DNA of 64,000 nucleotides from Ryuthela nishihirai (Eukaryota; Arthropoda; Arachnida; Araneae; Heptathelidae), in assembly GCA_038380435.1 (NCBI GenBank), contig JAWZYU010000017.1, positions 22,567,283 to 22,631,282 on the forward strand, written 5' to 3'. Both the position numbers and the translations under genes were made by a program. The notes under the pieces are model-generated. The model was not told the origin of the DNA, made no database searches, and worked only from the letters and a program-made list of their open reading frames with translations. Of the stretch, positions 1-10,104 are shown one piece after another (within the stretch, counting starts at the first letter, position 1; every line of letters starts with the position of its first letter).

Positions 1-1625
1 GTGATGGCTTGGTGGGCTGAGCATTTTAGAGATGTTCTAAATAATGTGATTATTTCTACTCCCATTGCTTGTAATGAGGATAGATGTATTACTGGCTTTT
101 ATGATGGCTCTATATCACATTCTGAAATTGCTTCCGCTATCTTTAAATTAAAACTGCATAAATCCCCAGGGGTGGATGAAATCACCACTGAAATGCTTAG
201 AGCTGGGGGCATTTGTGTTGTCACATTCTGACTGAAATTTTGAATATTTTTTATGATAAAGGTGTTGTTACTAAGGATTTTAGTAGAGCTATTATTGTCC
301 CGATTAAAAAAAAAATAGGTGATTACAGTTCTCGTGATAATTATAGGGGAATTAGTTTACTTTCTGTTCCATGCAAAGTTCTTTGCATGATTATACTTAA
401 TAGAATTAAGCATTTGGTTGATGGACAACTGTGTGATGTACAGTATGGATTCAGAAATTGTAGGGGATGTATTGATCAAATATTTCATTTAGGCGTATTC
501 CTGAGAATATATTTAGAGTTTCAGAAACCTGTGGTTACTGGCTTTGTAGATTTCAAAAAGGCTTTTGACTCTGTTGATTGACATAATTTGTAGTTGAATG
601 TTAGATCATATGGAATACCTGATAAGTTAGTGTAATGAAAGCTCTCTATAATAACATTGTGTCATGTGTGAGAGTTGGTATGTCTTGCAGTGATTGGTTT
701 AGCATTGCTAATGGAGTTAGACAAGGGTGCATTTTTTCTCCTTTTCTCTTTTGTTTGGTTATTGATTATGTTATGTGAAATTCTTTGCAAAGGAAAGATT
801 TTGGCCTTAGATGGTCTAGAGATTTCAAAATTTCTGATTTAGATTGTGCAGATGATTTGGCCTTGTTGATGAGATGAATTTGTTCATTAGGGCTGCTGAT
901 GAGACTTGTAATAGAGTAAGTTTGGTGATTAACAGAGAAAAAACTGAAGTGATGAAAATTGGTCAGGCAGATAGTGCTTCAGTTGCTTTGAATGGTTGCA
1001 CTCTTCATGTGTCTCAGTTTAATTATCTTGGGAGCTATGTAACAGATACTGGTGATGTGCGACATGGTATAAATAGAAGAATAGGAATTGCCACTGGGAA
1101 TTTTAAGAATCTATGTAGAGTGTGGAAAAATAGGTGTATACAACTAAAGACTAAAATTAGACTGTATAATAGTTTGTTTCTTTCTAAGGTTAGTTATGAT
1201 ACCGAAACATGGACCCTTTATTAACAGGATAACAAGAAACTTGATATCTTTGATTCTAGATGCTTATGTAATATCTTGGTCATTAGGTGGTTTGACTTTG
1301 TAAGTAATGATGAGGTTAGAAGAAGGAATCATCAACCTCTTTTGAGCAGCATATTGTGCAGAGAGAGAGACTGCATTGGTTTGGCCATGTTGCCCATATG
1401 CATAGATTGGCAAACAGGATTATGAACTGTATGCCTAAGGGTTTGAGATAAAGGGGGAGACCTAGGATGCGATGGTCAGACAGTGTCAAATAGGACCTTG
1501 TTAGGATTGGCCTAGAGTGGCCAAATGCAGCAGCTGTAGCTCAGAAGATACACATCTGGAGAGGAAAATGACAGTCTGTTTGGACCTCCATAGCCCATGG
1601 CTGCATGAGGATTTTGTATTATGTA
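1..1625 (+). mobile_element. APE-type non-LTR retrotransposon (LINE), decayed RT half, copy 1
   Basis: Enters from the left edge in frame with a reverse transcriptase. Readable blocks are NYRGISLLSVPCKVL (about 340-385), a degraded YGFRN.RGCIDQI block (about 440-480), FVDFKKAFDSVD (543-578), a GVRQGC block (about 712-732) and CADDLAL in place of YADD (about 844-866). The C-terminal part NYLGSYVTDTGDVRH...ETWTLY lies at 1018-1224 and a degraded CCHC-like/basic tail follows to about 1580. At least four stops or frameshifts separate these pieces. It is closely related to the copy at 33100-36835, sharing the same wording and ending near CATAGCCCATGGCTG. It is dead. Clade (RTE, CR1 or relative) is undetermined. 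Confidence 0.9.
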
Positions 1626-2009
1626 CAATTTTGAGAACCACTGACTTAGATATATGCATTCTTATGAAATGATGCATATATCATCCATTTTACCAGTATT
1701 GAAGCAATTCCAAAAAATTAAGAAAAGTTGAATGGCAATAATTCAAAGAATGTTCTGCATGAAATTTTGTTTGCAAACATTACCAAAAAGAAGAAAACAA
1801 CAGAACACTCTGTGAAATAAGGACACAAAAATGGCTGCTACAAACTGAATTTTTTTCCCCAACTTTGCAGAACACCTAAATAATATGGTATCTCTTTTTT
1901 GTTTTCAAATTTAGTTCGTAAATTTTCAGGATTAATTTTTTTTAAAAACTTAAAAATGAATGATTTCTATGGATGGTGTGGGTGGAAATTTTGAATTGAA
2001 TTAGAATTT

Positions 2010-2240
2010 TGCTTAAAAAAAAAAAGCAATCAGACAAATTTGGTCGTGTTAGATAATAAATTAAACAGAATTTAATTCCAACTTTTCTGAGAATAAAAAT
2101 TTAACAAATATACAAGCATAATGATTTTAATAAGACATTTTCAATGTGATATGGTAAGAAAATAGATCGGACTATTAACTTAAGGCTTACATTTGGAAAA
2201 CCTGATGAAAATTGATTATAGAATCTATATATATTATAAT
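2010..2240 (+). mobile_element. piggyBac-like family 1, internal fragment
   Basis: Aligns by eye with 19110-19310 and 26875-27060: the order AATAGGTCATGTTATA-like block, ATTAAACAGAATTTAATT, ATGAAAATAAA, a 'gatctcactgta...aaggctta' block and 'ggaaaacctgatgaa'. Both ends are missing. Confidence 0.65.
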
Positions 2241-2361
2241 AGGTGGAAATGTGGTTATAGAATTTTGGCTATCATCTGTATAAATAGTGCATGAGTGCTC
2301 AGACACTTAGAATCACATGGTAAAAGCTTCACATCACAATCTTAAGCAAGTGTGAATTGCC

Positions 2362-2440
2362 CCTGCCTTAGCTCAAATGGTAGAGCAACTGATGTATAAC
2401 CAGAAGATCCCAAGTTCAAGTCTGGGAGGTGAATGGGTGG
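2362..2440 (+). tRNA. tRNA-like sequence (pseudogene or SINE head)
   Basis: A good internal A box (TAGCTCAAATGGTAGAGC) and a B-box-like stretch (AGTTCAAGTCT) lie 40-odd bases apart, as in a tRNA. The anticodon arm (CTGA TGTATAA CCAG) has one mismatch and lacks the invariant T33; the triplet in anticodon position is TAT. The acceptor stem pairs only about 5 of 7. A decayed tRNA or SINE head fits better than a working gene. Confidence 0.4.
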
Positions 2441-2547
2441 GTTTTTTCACATTTGCCTAATTACTACAAAGGAATAGCACTGTAGTTAGCTTCATTCCTT
2501 ACTGTAAGTCTTTTTCTTTAAAAAAAAAGTTTATAATAACTAAGTAT

Positions 2548-2730
2548 TCATGAAATAATAAGCTGTAAAAAAAATTGGTTTTGCCATGAGTGGGATTCGA
2601 ACCCACATCTGAAGAAAACATTTACCATTGATGGTGTAGTGGTAACATAACTGACATTTTCCAGGAGACATGGGTTAAAATCCCACTCATAGCAAAACCG
2701 TTTTTTTTTTCCCAGCTTATTATTTCATGA
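2548..2730. repeat. Foldback enclosing a tRNA-Glu/Gly-like sequence
   Basis: Left arm 2548-2605 and right arm 2671-2730 are near reverse complements (TCATGAAATAATAAGCTG... against ...CAGCTTATTATTTCATGA). Both arms contain a tRNA T-arm: intact GGTTCGAATCCCAC on the minus strand of the left arm, and decayed GGTTAAAATCCCAC on the plus strand of the right arm. On the plus strand, 2628-2692 reads like a tRNA: GATGGTGTAGTGGTAAC, then CTGACATTTTCCAG, then the T arm. Confidence 0.75.
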
Positions 2731-3316
2731 GTTCCATGTTTACAGGACACATCCTGTACTACCGATTTATAAGTATATTTTATAAAAATGAGAAAAGGTT
2801 AACAAAATGGGTAATCTATTCTCCAAATATGGTATATAATAATACTCCAACCCTAAAGTGTTAAGATATCACTTATTATGTAGTACCATTATTAACCCTT
2901 CCAGAATCCAGCTTTGAATAACTGTAATGAATCTGGAGACAAATCTATTTTTTCATTTCTTCAGAAAAACAAAAAAGTCACTACTGATCAATTTTATAAT
3001 AAAATTAAAAGGCTGAGTGTGAATTATTAACTTAAAAATATATTGTTTTTAGAATTATATCTTTACAAATTTAAATGGATATTTAAATTTGTTTTAAATT
3101 GTAATTTTTTGGTGTGGTAAGATAATAAAAGCACGTAAAAATTCTGGTCTGTGAGGACTTAGGAAGGCTTAATGTAACTATCAACAGATTTTGGAAGCCT
3201 TGCTTTGGGATTAATATATTTAATTGTCAAAAAGTAAAATTTTGCACTTGAATTGTTATTGCATCAGTAGATTTGTAATTTATTTCTTAAAGATTCCTTT
3301 TTCTTTTTATATTCAG

Positions 3317-4628
3317 AACACACAAGTTAGAGATTCTGCAAATGAACTTCTTGCTTCAGGCATATCAGACTCTTTACAGGAGCAATTACAATCTAGCAGT
3401 CAACAAGTTATCCAATCACTCAATGAATCTAGTGTTGCTGTGCTATCTGCTGATAGCACACTTGTGTGTACAAGTTCTGAAAGTGATTCTTGTAATCCGA
3501 AATTAAGTGAACAAGACAAGCGGACTTCAACTGTGGAATCTGAAGGAAATAGGCATTGTGAAATACCTGGTTTAGAAACTAAAAAAGCAGAACAAGAATG
3601 TGATGATGGAGTTCATTGCAATGATACACCTAGTGGTGATTTTGCAAAATGTGAAGGAAAGAATTGTGATTCTTTTATGAAGTGTGAAAGTAAAAACTCT
3701 AATAATGATTTTGAGTGTACTAAATCAGGATCTGCAGAAACAAGTAATGCACATATTGAACCTGACAATAAAGGACTTTCAAATGATAATAATGCTGAAA
3801 ACATTTGTGAAAGAAGCTGCAGCAATAAAATGGATGTAGACAATAAAAAAGTTAAACATATTAGAGAATGCATTGATGGCTTAGGATGTGGTGAAGAGAA
3901 AGATTGTGATGAAAGGACAAATTTTAAAAATGACAATTGTGATAAAAGGACAAATTGTGATGGAAATAAAGGATGTACAGATGGATCAAAATGTAATGAA
4001 GGAAATGGCTGTGACAATGCACAAACAAATAGTGAACAACAGTGTAGGGATAGTTATGGATGTGGAGATAAAAATTCTTGCAGGGACAGAAAATCGGAAA
4101 ACAGTGGATGTAAAAACACCAATAACAGCAGAAGTTGTGGACAAGAAAGCCATGGCTGTGAAGAAAGCATAAAATGTGATGAAAATAATAGGTGTGGAAA
4201 AAATGCCTGTGATGAAGGAAGTAGTTGTGGAGAAGTCAAAGGATGTAGTGGTGGAAATGGTTGTGGAGAAGAAAGTTGTTTTGGAGAGAGTAAAGAAAAA
4301 TGCAGAGAGATTTCTGGAGAAAGAGGTTGTGGTGGTAAAGAAGGATGTGGAGAAATAAGTGGTTGTGGAGAAAAGAAAGGATGTGGAGAAGGAAGAAATT
4401 GTGGGGAAAGAGAGGGCTGTGGAGAAAAGGAAGGATGTGGTGGAAAAAAAGGCTGTGGGGAAAAGGAAGGATGTGGTGAAAAGGGGGGTTGTGGTGAAAA
4501 AGAAGGCTGTGGGGAAAAGGAAGGATGTGGTGAAAAAGGAGGCTGTGGTGAAAAAGAAGGATGTGGAGATAAAGATAAAGTGCCCCAAAATCCATCTAAT
4601 GAAGCTACAAGCTGTAGTAGTTCCCAAG
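3317..4628 (+). CDS. Hcf: HCF-1-like exon 1 of window: Cys-rich central region
   Basis: A 1312-nt exon, open throughout, starting after a pyrimidine-rich TATATTCAG acceptor and ending at AAG|GTATGT (phase 1). It encodes residues 1-437 of the visible protein. Residues 1-45 are Ser/Gln rich. From about residue 50 onward the chain is Asp/Glu/Lys/Asn/Gly rich with about 48 cysteines. Residues 337-420 (4325-4576) are 14 consecutive hexads of the type GCGEKE. By position this segment should correspond to the low-complexity middle of HCF-1, which in vertebrates holds the proteolytic HCF repeats; no such repeat is recognisable here. Long open frames on the other strand and in other frames here are side effects of the purine-rich repeat and are not separate genes. 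That it belongs to HCF-1 is inferred from the phase chain. Confidence 0.78.
4325..4576 (+). repeat. Coding minisatellite: 14 x 18 nt, Cys-Gly hexads
   Basis: Fourteen in-frame 18-nt units encode hexapeptides of form G-C-G-E-K-E with variants (GCGEIS, NCGERE, GCGGKK, GCGEKG, GCGDKD). Cysteine recurs every sixth residue without interruption. The later units are nearly identical in DNA, which suggests recent slippage or unequal exchange. The upstream part of the exon looks like older, degenerate versions of the same motif. Confidence 0.9.
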
Positions 4629-5174
4629 GTATGTCATATTTTAATACTTTATGCACATAATGTTATTTAGAAATTATAGTGCAATTAAGTATTTATAATT
4701 ATTAATATAAAAAGCATTGAAACTAGTGAAAGGACATGCAAAAATTTAATAAAAAAACCAGCTAATTTTATTTCACCAACTGCCAATTATCTGTGTTAAT
4801 AGGGATCAATGAGTATATAGATAATCAAAACAACATAGTTTTTAGGGTTTTTTTTTCTCTCTGCTGTTCCTTTCAGGACTGCTTTAGTTGCCTTTGTGCC
4901 TAAAACTCCAAACAAATGACCAAGCTTTCAGGACTTTTATGCTAAAAATATGTAGAATTGAAGGGGCATTTAAATTAGATTTAGAGCAATTAATTATTAA
5001 CATTTGGAAAGAATCACACCCAAAGCAGTTTATAACAGTTAAATCATTGATGCATCCATGGCAAATGACTATTTTCAGAGTACTTCCTCTTTTTTGGAGT
5101 AACAATGCTTTAAAAAAAGCAGAAGTTATCTAGGTATTGTCATATCTGCTGTATGCAATTATTTTTGATTCTCA

Positions 5175-5393
5175 TTCAATTATCATTCATCCATGGCCAA
5201 TGCCTAAGTGGGGTGGTGTCCCATTATGTTGGATACCATATCTGTTGCTGCACTGTTAGTGGCATATACCATTAACAGTCTGTTGCTGCACTGTTAGTGG
5301 CATATACCACTAACAGTGCAGCAATAGATATGGTACCAACATAATGGGACACCATCCCACTTTGGCATTGGCCATGGATGAATGATAATGAGG
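5175..5393. repeat. Large imperfect inverted repeat
   Basis: The left arm from about 5176 and the right arm ending about 5393 are reverse complements with a few mismatches, covering 'ATTCATCCATGGCCAATGCC', 'TGTCCCATTATGTTGG' and 'ATACCATATCTGTTGCTG'. A 30-bp block starting CTGTTGCTGCACTG is also directly repeated (5242-5271, 5280-5309). The core has a perfect 16-bp stem (GCTGCACTGTTAGTGG). No coding content. Confidence 0.85.
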
Positions 5394-5741
5394 ATTGATT
5401 TTAGATAGACCACGAGGATGACTCTCGTGATACCGACTGTTAGTGCTTTTGTGAACCTAGTGGTTATGCTCCTGGATGATATGAGGTTTCTCATGTGACC
5501 ATGAATGATTCTTGTGGACATAAAAGATCTATCATCTGAACCTAGCTTTAGCTCCACAGTATCTGTTCTGTGTAATTCACATGTGCTCTTTTTGATGCAG
5601 CAACCATGCACAGAAATCCAGACAATATGGGTGGTCCTCTAGCAACAGTCTATGTGGACTCTTGTGCAATGGAATTGATACAAATAATCCTCTAGATGCT
5701 ATTGTGACATTACAGCAAGTTATCATCTAATCAAATGGGTA

Positions 5742-6111
5742 GGGGCAGGGGTGGCTCAGTCGGTAGTGCGCCAGACTCATAATCTGCAGTTCCCAGGTTA
5801 GAGTCCCAGCTGGGTCAGCGTTGAGATTTATCTCCGCAAAACTCCCCGCGGTCAGTAGGGGACACCAATGGGCTTGGAAAGACTGTCCGTCGGATGGGAT
5901 GTTAAACCGTGGCCCCGTGTGCGGGAGAGCCATACCCTGTGCATGTTAAAGAACACCCTGGATGGCCTTGACGGGAGGCTACCATCTGTCTCCCAACAGC
6001 TGTTCCAGTGGGTCCCCTCCCCCAACCTTCTCTGAGCCTTCTGGGTCCTTGTGACCTGGCCATTTAGCCCATTGTGTGCAAAAAAGTGCCGCTCAGAGGT
6101 AAAAACCAACC
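5742..6111 (+). mobile_element. tRNA-Met-derived SINE, copy 1
   Basis: Full-length (370 bp) copy flanked by a perfect 13-bp target duplication AATCAAATGGGTA (5729-5741 and 6112-6124). The head has the A box TGGCTCAGTCGGTAG and arm CAGACTCATAATCTG with CAT in anticodon position, followed by a degraded B box. The body includes GATGGGATGTTAAACCGTGG and the tail GCTCAGAGGTAAAAACC. Confidence 0.95.
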
Positions 6112-6479
6112 AATCAAATGGGTACTGTACATCAACAAGCACTTCACCAGAATTGCATCCACAACTGCTGTCATTCATGCAGAGCATGGTTTTCTTCTTT
6201 CACCTACAGCTGTTGTCAGTGTCACATTACCTGTCTGTTTGAGCCTATAGTTCAGAAAAAAAAAAAATCACAGGGATGGCCACATTCAGGGTAGCAATAG
6301 GCATATTCCATAGAGGTATTCAATGTACTGCCTTTGCTTGCATCTTACAACATATACATGTTGCAATATTTAGTGAATACAAAGATGCAAAGCAGAACAA
6401 GCTCATAAATATCTTAACAGCCTTCTAAACCTTTTATTTTTATAAAGATATCCAACGTTCCTAGAAATGTAGGGTCTAT

Positions 6480-7180
6480 CAAACCCTATTCCTGTTGGAG
6501 AGAGTGTGAGAAATTCCATTTTAGGAAAAAGATTTTTCGAATACACTGTCCTCCATTGAAATTACCCCCACCTAGTAGGAATGCTTGCATATGAACCAAA
6601 TTAGTTGTGGTGGTAGCTGTGCACATAAAGAAGCAATGATTATAGAGACAAACGGTTCTGCCAATATTTAATTTCAAAATTCGAGGCACATCAGTAGGCA
6701 GTCTGGCTACCAGGAGCCACAATACATTAGGCTAAACATTGCAGTAGCGAGTCAAACAGGTGGCAGGTATGATCCTGTGTGATATGTGGCCATACTTCAT
6801 GTACCGTTGCTGTTGTTTCAGTGTCGGTCGTAGGTGGCTGAGTGTAACATACCTCCCCATCATATTCCGTGTGTGGTGACGTATCTGGTGAACTAGCTGC
6901 CCAAGGAAGGAGAACCACATCACATTTTGAACATGCTGCATTGCCATCAAATTGCATCAATAACAACCAAGGGTGATCGGTTGTTTTAACTAATGGCTCC
7001 CCACACCATAATGCTGGGTGCCCTTCCTGTATGGTGCTCCTGGATGCACGCTGTATTAAGTCTGTTACCTGGCTGTCTCCACACATGCACATGGTCATCA
7101 TTGACCCTAAACCAAAACAGGATTTGTCACTTGTGACAACTAGATGGTAGGATGGAGTCAGAGGAAGACAAACCAAAGAG
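6480..7180 (-). mobile_element. Tc1-like transposase relic
   Basis: Minus-strand reading gives degraded Tc1 transposase blocks in order: VVTSDKSCFGLGS (the VVFSDESRF-like first catalytic aspartate region, 7090-7140), a stretch matching 'HPALWCGEPLV' (GVMVWGAI-like, about 6980-7020), LPWAASSPDTSPHTEY in place of PWPARSPDLSPIEH (about 6855-6905), and ITQDHTCHLFDSL near the C-terminus. Frames are broken and catalytic blocks altered, so it is inactive. Terminal inverted repeats were not found; borders are approximate. Confidence 0.75.
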
Positions 7181-7784
7181 ACAGCATGTATATAGGCTCA
7201 CTTCTCATAGTCCTGAGTATGCTGGCAGATACAGGAATATACAAGGATGACATTATGGTGTTAGTAATCTGCTTTACTGCTGCAGTTCTGTCATATATAG
7301 CTAGTCACCAGATCCGATGGTCTGCTTATGGTATTCTCCTACAAACACCTGAACCTATAAGTACTAAAGAGATTTCACGAAATTTCTATGTATTTTTCAG
7401 TACATTGTTTGAATTTGGTTGGAATTGTTTATAATTACAAAGGAACAAATTAAAATTCTTCGTTGTTCATTATTAACTTATAAATTTTTTATAAACCATT
7501 TTATAAAAATACACAAAGAATGGGGGTAACCTCAAAACTCTATTGGGCTTGTCCTGGTTTCTCATATAACACAAAAACACGTACACAGGAATAGATCTAT
7601 GGGGCATGCTAATAATAGTAAAAAAAAGATTTAAAAAAAAAATTGTTAATATTTCATGCATTTGTCAAGATTATTTTTAAAGATCTGTAAAATGGAGGGG
7701 AAATGTTATACTGCTTTGAAAATCCAGTCCCTTGACCCCCCCCCCCTTCCCCATTTTTTCTTTCTAGATCTGGACCTGCACAAG

Positions 7785-7832
7785 GGCATGCCCAATGGTT
7801 TAGTAGTCAGACACTTAACCGCTAGACCAAAA
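7785..7832 (-). repeat. Weak tRNA-like SINE head
   Basis: On the minus strand TTTTGGTCTAGCGGTTAAG resembles a tRNA A box, followed by TGTCTGACTACTAAACCA. A similar minus-strand head lies at 53950-54005 (TGGTCTAGTGATTAGTGTAC). No B box is convincing, so this is tentative. Confidence 0.3.
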
Positions 7833-9345
7833 TGTAGCATTATTAATAAAAAAAAAATTGAGCATAAGTATGCATTCATATTCTTAGTAATGCAATGATT
7901 TTTATGCACAGAATAATATTTTAAAAACTATTTGCTAAAATGACTGAAGGAAAATTTTAAAAAAGTGAAATTACCTTCAGTAAAAAATTAAGATCATAAT
8001 GCATAGTTGAAAAGTTTTAAAAAATTCATTCAAAATGGTGATGTTGTAATGCTGTAAATGTTATTCTGCTATTTTATTCATCACTATAAGCAAAATATCT
8101 TCTAATAATTTTGAATCCAAATTATTAATTTTGTCAGTAGTGAAGAATACTTTTGTAGAAATTCTCTTTGCTCTCTCAAATTAATATAATGAAATTGAAA
8201 GATTATTTTCTTTCACCTCTAAATTTTTGGTTTTGTAAAGATAGGTTTCCAGCAAATCTATTATTGAGTTGTTTGATGACAATGAAAATACAAGACATGC
8301 ATCATCACTGCTTGATTGAAACATTAGAACTACATCCTTTCTCTCAGCATATGTACAGGGTGAGGCTGACTGTTAAAGGATTTGCAAACATGCACAATTG
8401 GAAATGTTTCTGGAGCTAATGAAGAAAGTTGAAGGTGTGAAGGCCAAAACCAAACATTTCAACTGTCATCAAGGTTATTGGTCCCTTCCACCAATTCTCT
8501 ATCCTATACCCAAATTACCCTACCTACATAGTTCCTTCTCCAAGTTTTTAAGTGGTTCACAAGGAATTATATCTGGAATTTTTGTGCATGTGTAATTGCC
8601 CTGTTTTCCTTTTTTCATCCTTTTCCATTGCAGCTTTTACCTGGATATCACAAATCTCTTTGTGTGAGTGCCAATTATGAGGAATGTGGATAAGATAGGT
8701 TCTTCCTAAATTCATTCGGAATGGGTCATTGAGCAGAGCCACTGAAGTTCGTTGATCATAAAAGAAATTTGTACTTTTGTAAGTTTCACGTGATTATCTA
8801 AGCATATCATAAAGGAAAAATCTGAAATATATCAGCACAGAAGTAGGGAAAAATAACGAGATTATTTTTGCCATTATTTGTTACATTTTAATGCTATAAA
8901 TATTTTGAAGTTAACTTTATTCATATCGTTATTCAAAAATCATTTTGTTATTTTGTTACGTTATATGTAACGTTTTCCAACACTGGTTTAAATTCTCTAT
9001 TTCTAATATGTCTTGTAGAAAGCATTACTGATTAGAGCTTTAAAGTGTTTTCATTTGAAGAAATATTTGTTTTTCCTTTAATTTTTTTCCTATATAACTT
9101 CCCCCACCCCCCATTTATTCTTCTGAAGTAGAGCATATAGCAAAATTTCTTGCTGCATGCTCTACTTCAAAAACTACTTCTTCCTTAAAGGGTTTCCAAG
9201 ATATTTAATAGTTACTGTTTGAATTTTTTTTCCTCTGAGAGGCAGCCCAAACTAAATGTATGTTTTTTCAAGTCCTCAGTACTTCCTCTTTGTGTACTAT
9301 CTTCTTCCCAGTCTCCTGTGGGCATTGATTTGTACCCTGTTAACA

Positions 9346-9729
9346 GGGGCTGGGGTGGCTCAGTCGGTAGCGCGCCAGGCTCGTAATCTGTAGTTCCCAG
9401 GTTCGAGTCCCAGCTGGGTCAGCGTTGAGATTTATCTCCGCAAAATTCCCCGTCCTGCCCATGGTCAGTAGGGGACACCGATGGGCTTGGAAAGGCCGCC
9501 GTCCGTCGGATGGGACGTTAAGCCGTGGCCCTGTGTGCAGGAGAGCCATACCCTGTGCACGTTAAAGAACACGCTGGATGGCCTTGACGGGAGGCTACCA
9601 TCTCTCTCCCAACAGCTGTTCCAGTGGATCCCCTCCCCCAACCTTCTCTGAGCCTTCGGGGTCCATGTGACCTGGCCATTTAGCCCATGGTGTGCAAAAA
9701 AGTGCTGCTCAGAGGTAAAACAACCCAAC
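9346..9729 (+). mobile_element. tRNA-Met-derived SINE, copy 2 (near consensus)
   Basis: Full-length, with intact A box (GGCTCAGTCGGTAGCGCG) and B box (GGTTCGAGTCCC). The anticodon position reads CGT. The body has GATGGGACGTTAAGCCGTGG and CGTTAAAGAACACGCTGG, and the tail is CTCAGAGGTAAAACAACCC. Flanks show a short imperfect duplication around ACCCTG. Confidence 0.93.
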
Positions 9730-9863
9730 CCTGAACAAGATGAAAAGTAGCTGCCTTTGTCTCAGTAAGTGAAAGGAATGTGGGCTCAGTTCCCATTTGC
9801 ATGTCTTCCATCAGTGTAAAGTCAGTCTTATGGTGTCAGCCTTTAAACATGCTCCACGAGTGC

Positions 9864-9915
9864 TGTCTCATATGTGTCTAGAGGTAGGGATCTACCTCTA
9901 GACACATATGAGACA
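9864..9915. repeat. Perfect 24-bp-stem hairpin
   Basis: A 24-bp arm beginning TGTCTCATATGTGTCTAG, a 4-base centre GGAT, and the exact reverse-complement arm. No mismatch. Confidence 0.97.
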
Positions 9916-10010
9916 TATCACCTTGTAGTAAATGTCACTACTTATGTTATTACAACACCAAACTGCAATGCCACAACCATTTTGCTGTTATTTGGCTTAG
10001 ACAGCTCCAC

Positions 10011-10104
10011 ACATATGTGAAAACCCTACCAGAAATGTGGCACCCTATACTTTTCTGACATATGTGAAAACCCTACCAGAAATGTGGCACCCTATACTTT
10101 TCTG
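10011..10104 (+). repeat. 47-bp tandem duplication
   Basis: Two identical head-to-tail copies of a 47-bp unit starting ACATATGTGAAAACCC and ending CTATACTTTTCTG (10011-10057 and 10058-10104). Confidence 0.97.

Larger units (their letters stand above)
1626..3316. other. Intron sequence upstream of first visible exon
   Basis: AT-rich, no coding signal. It contains a fragment (about 2010-2240) homologous to the middle of piggyBac-like family 1, a tRNA-like sequence (2362-2440), a large foldback (2548-2730) and, at 2891, a family-1-like terminus TTAACCCTTCCAGAATCC with no recognisable body beyond the first tens of bases. Confidence 0.7.

Noticed and set aside
4441..4577. CRISPR-like or other prokaryotic repeat array
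   Set aside because: Units are contiguous in-frame codons without spacers, in a eukaryotic gene.
3613..4656. Several long open frames on the minus strand and in other plus frames over the Cys-rich exon
   Set aside because: They mirror a purine-rich 18-nt repeat that lacks stops in all frames. Products are low-complexity Ser/Pro/Phe runs; only the plus frame connects by phase to the other HCF-1 exons.
7144..7434. Open frame with hydrophobic segments, possible small membrane protein
   Set aside because: Lies at the border of the Tc1 relic, with no family resemblance and intron-like composition.
9340..9728. Recurring open frames within SINE copies on the minus strand
   Set aside because: The same peptide recurs in every SINE copy because the SINE body happens to be open. 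No start context or protein family is evident.
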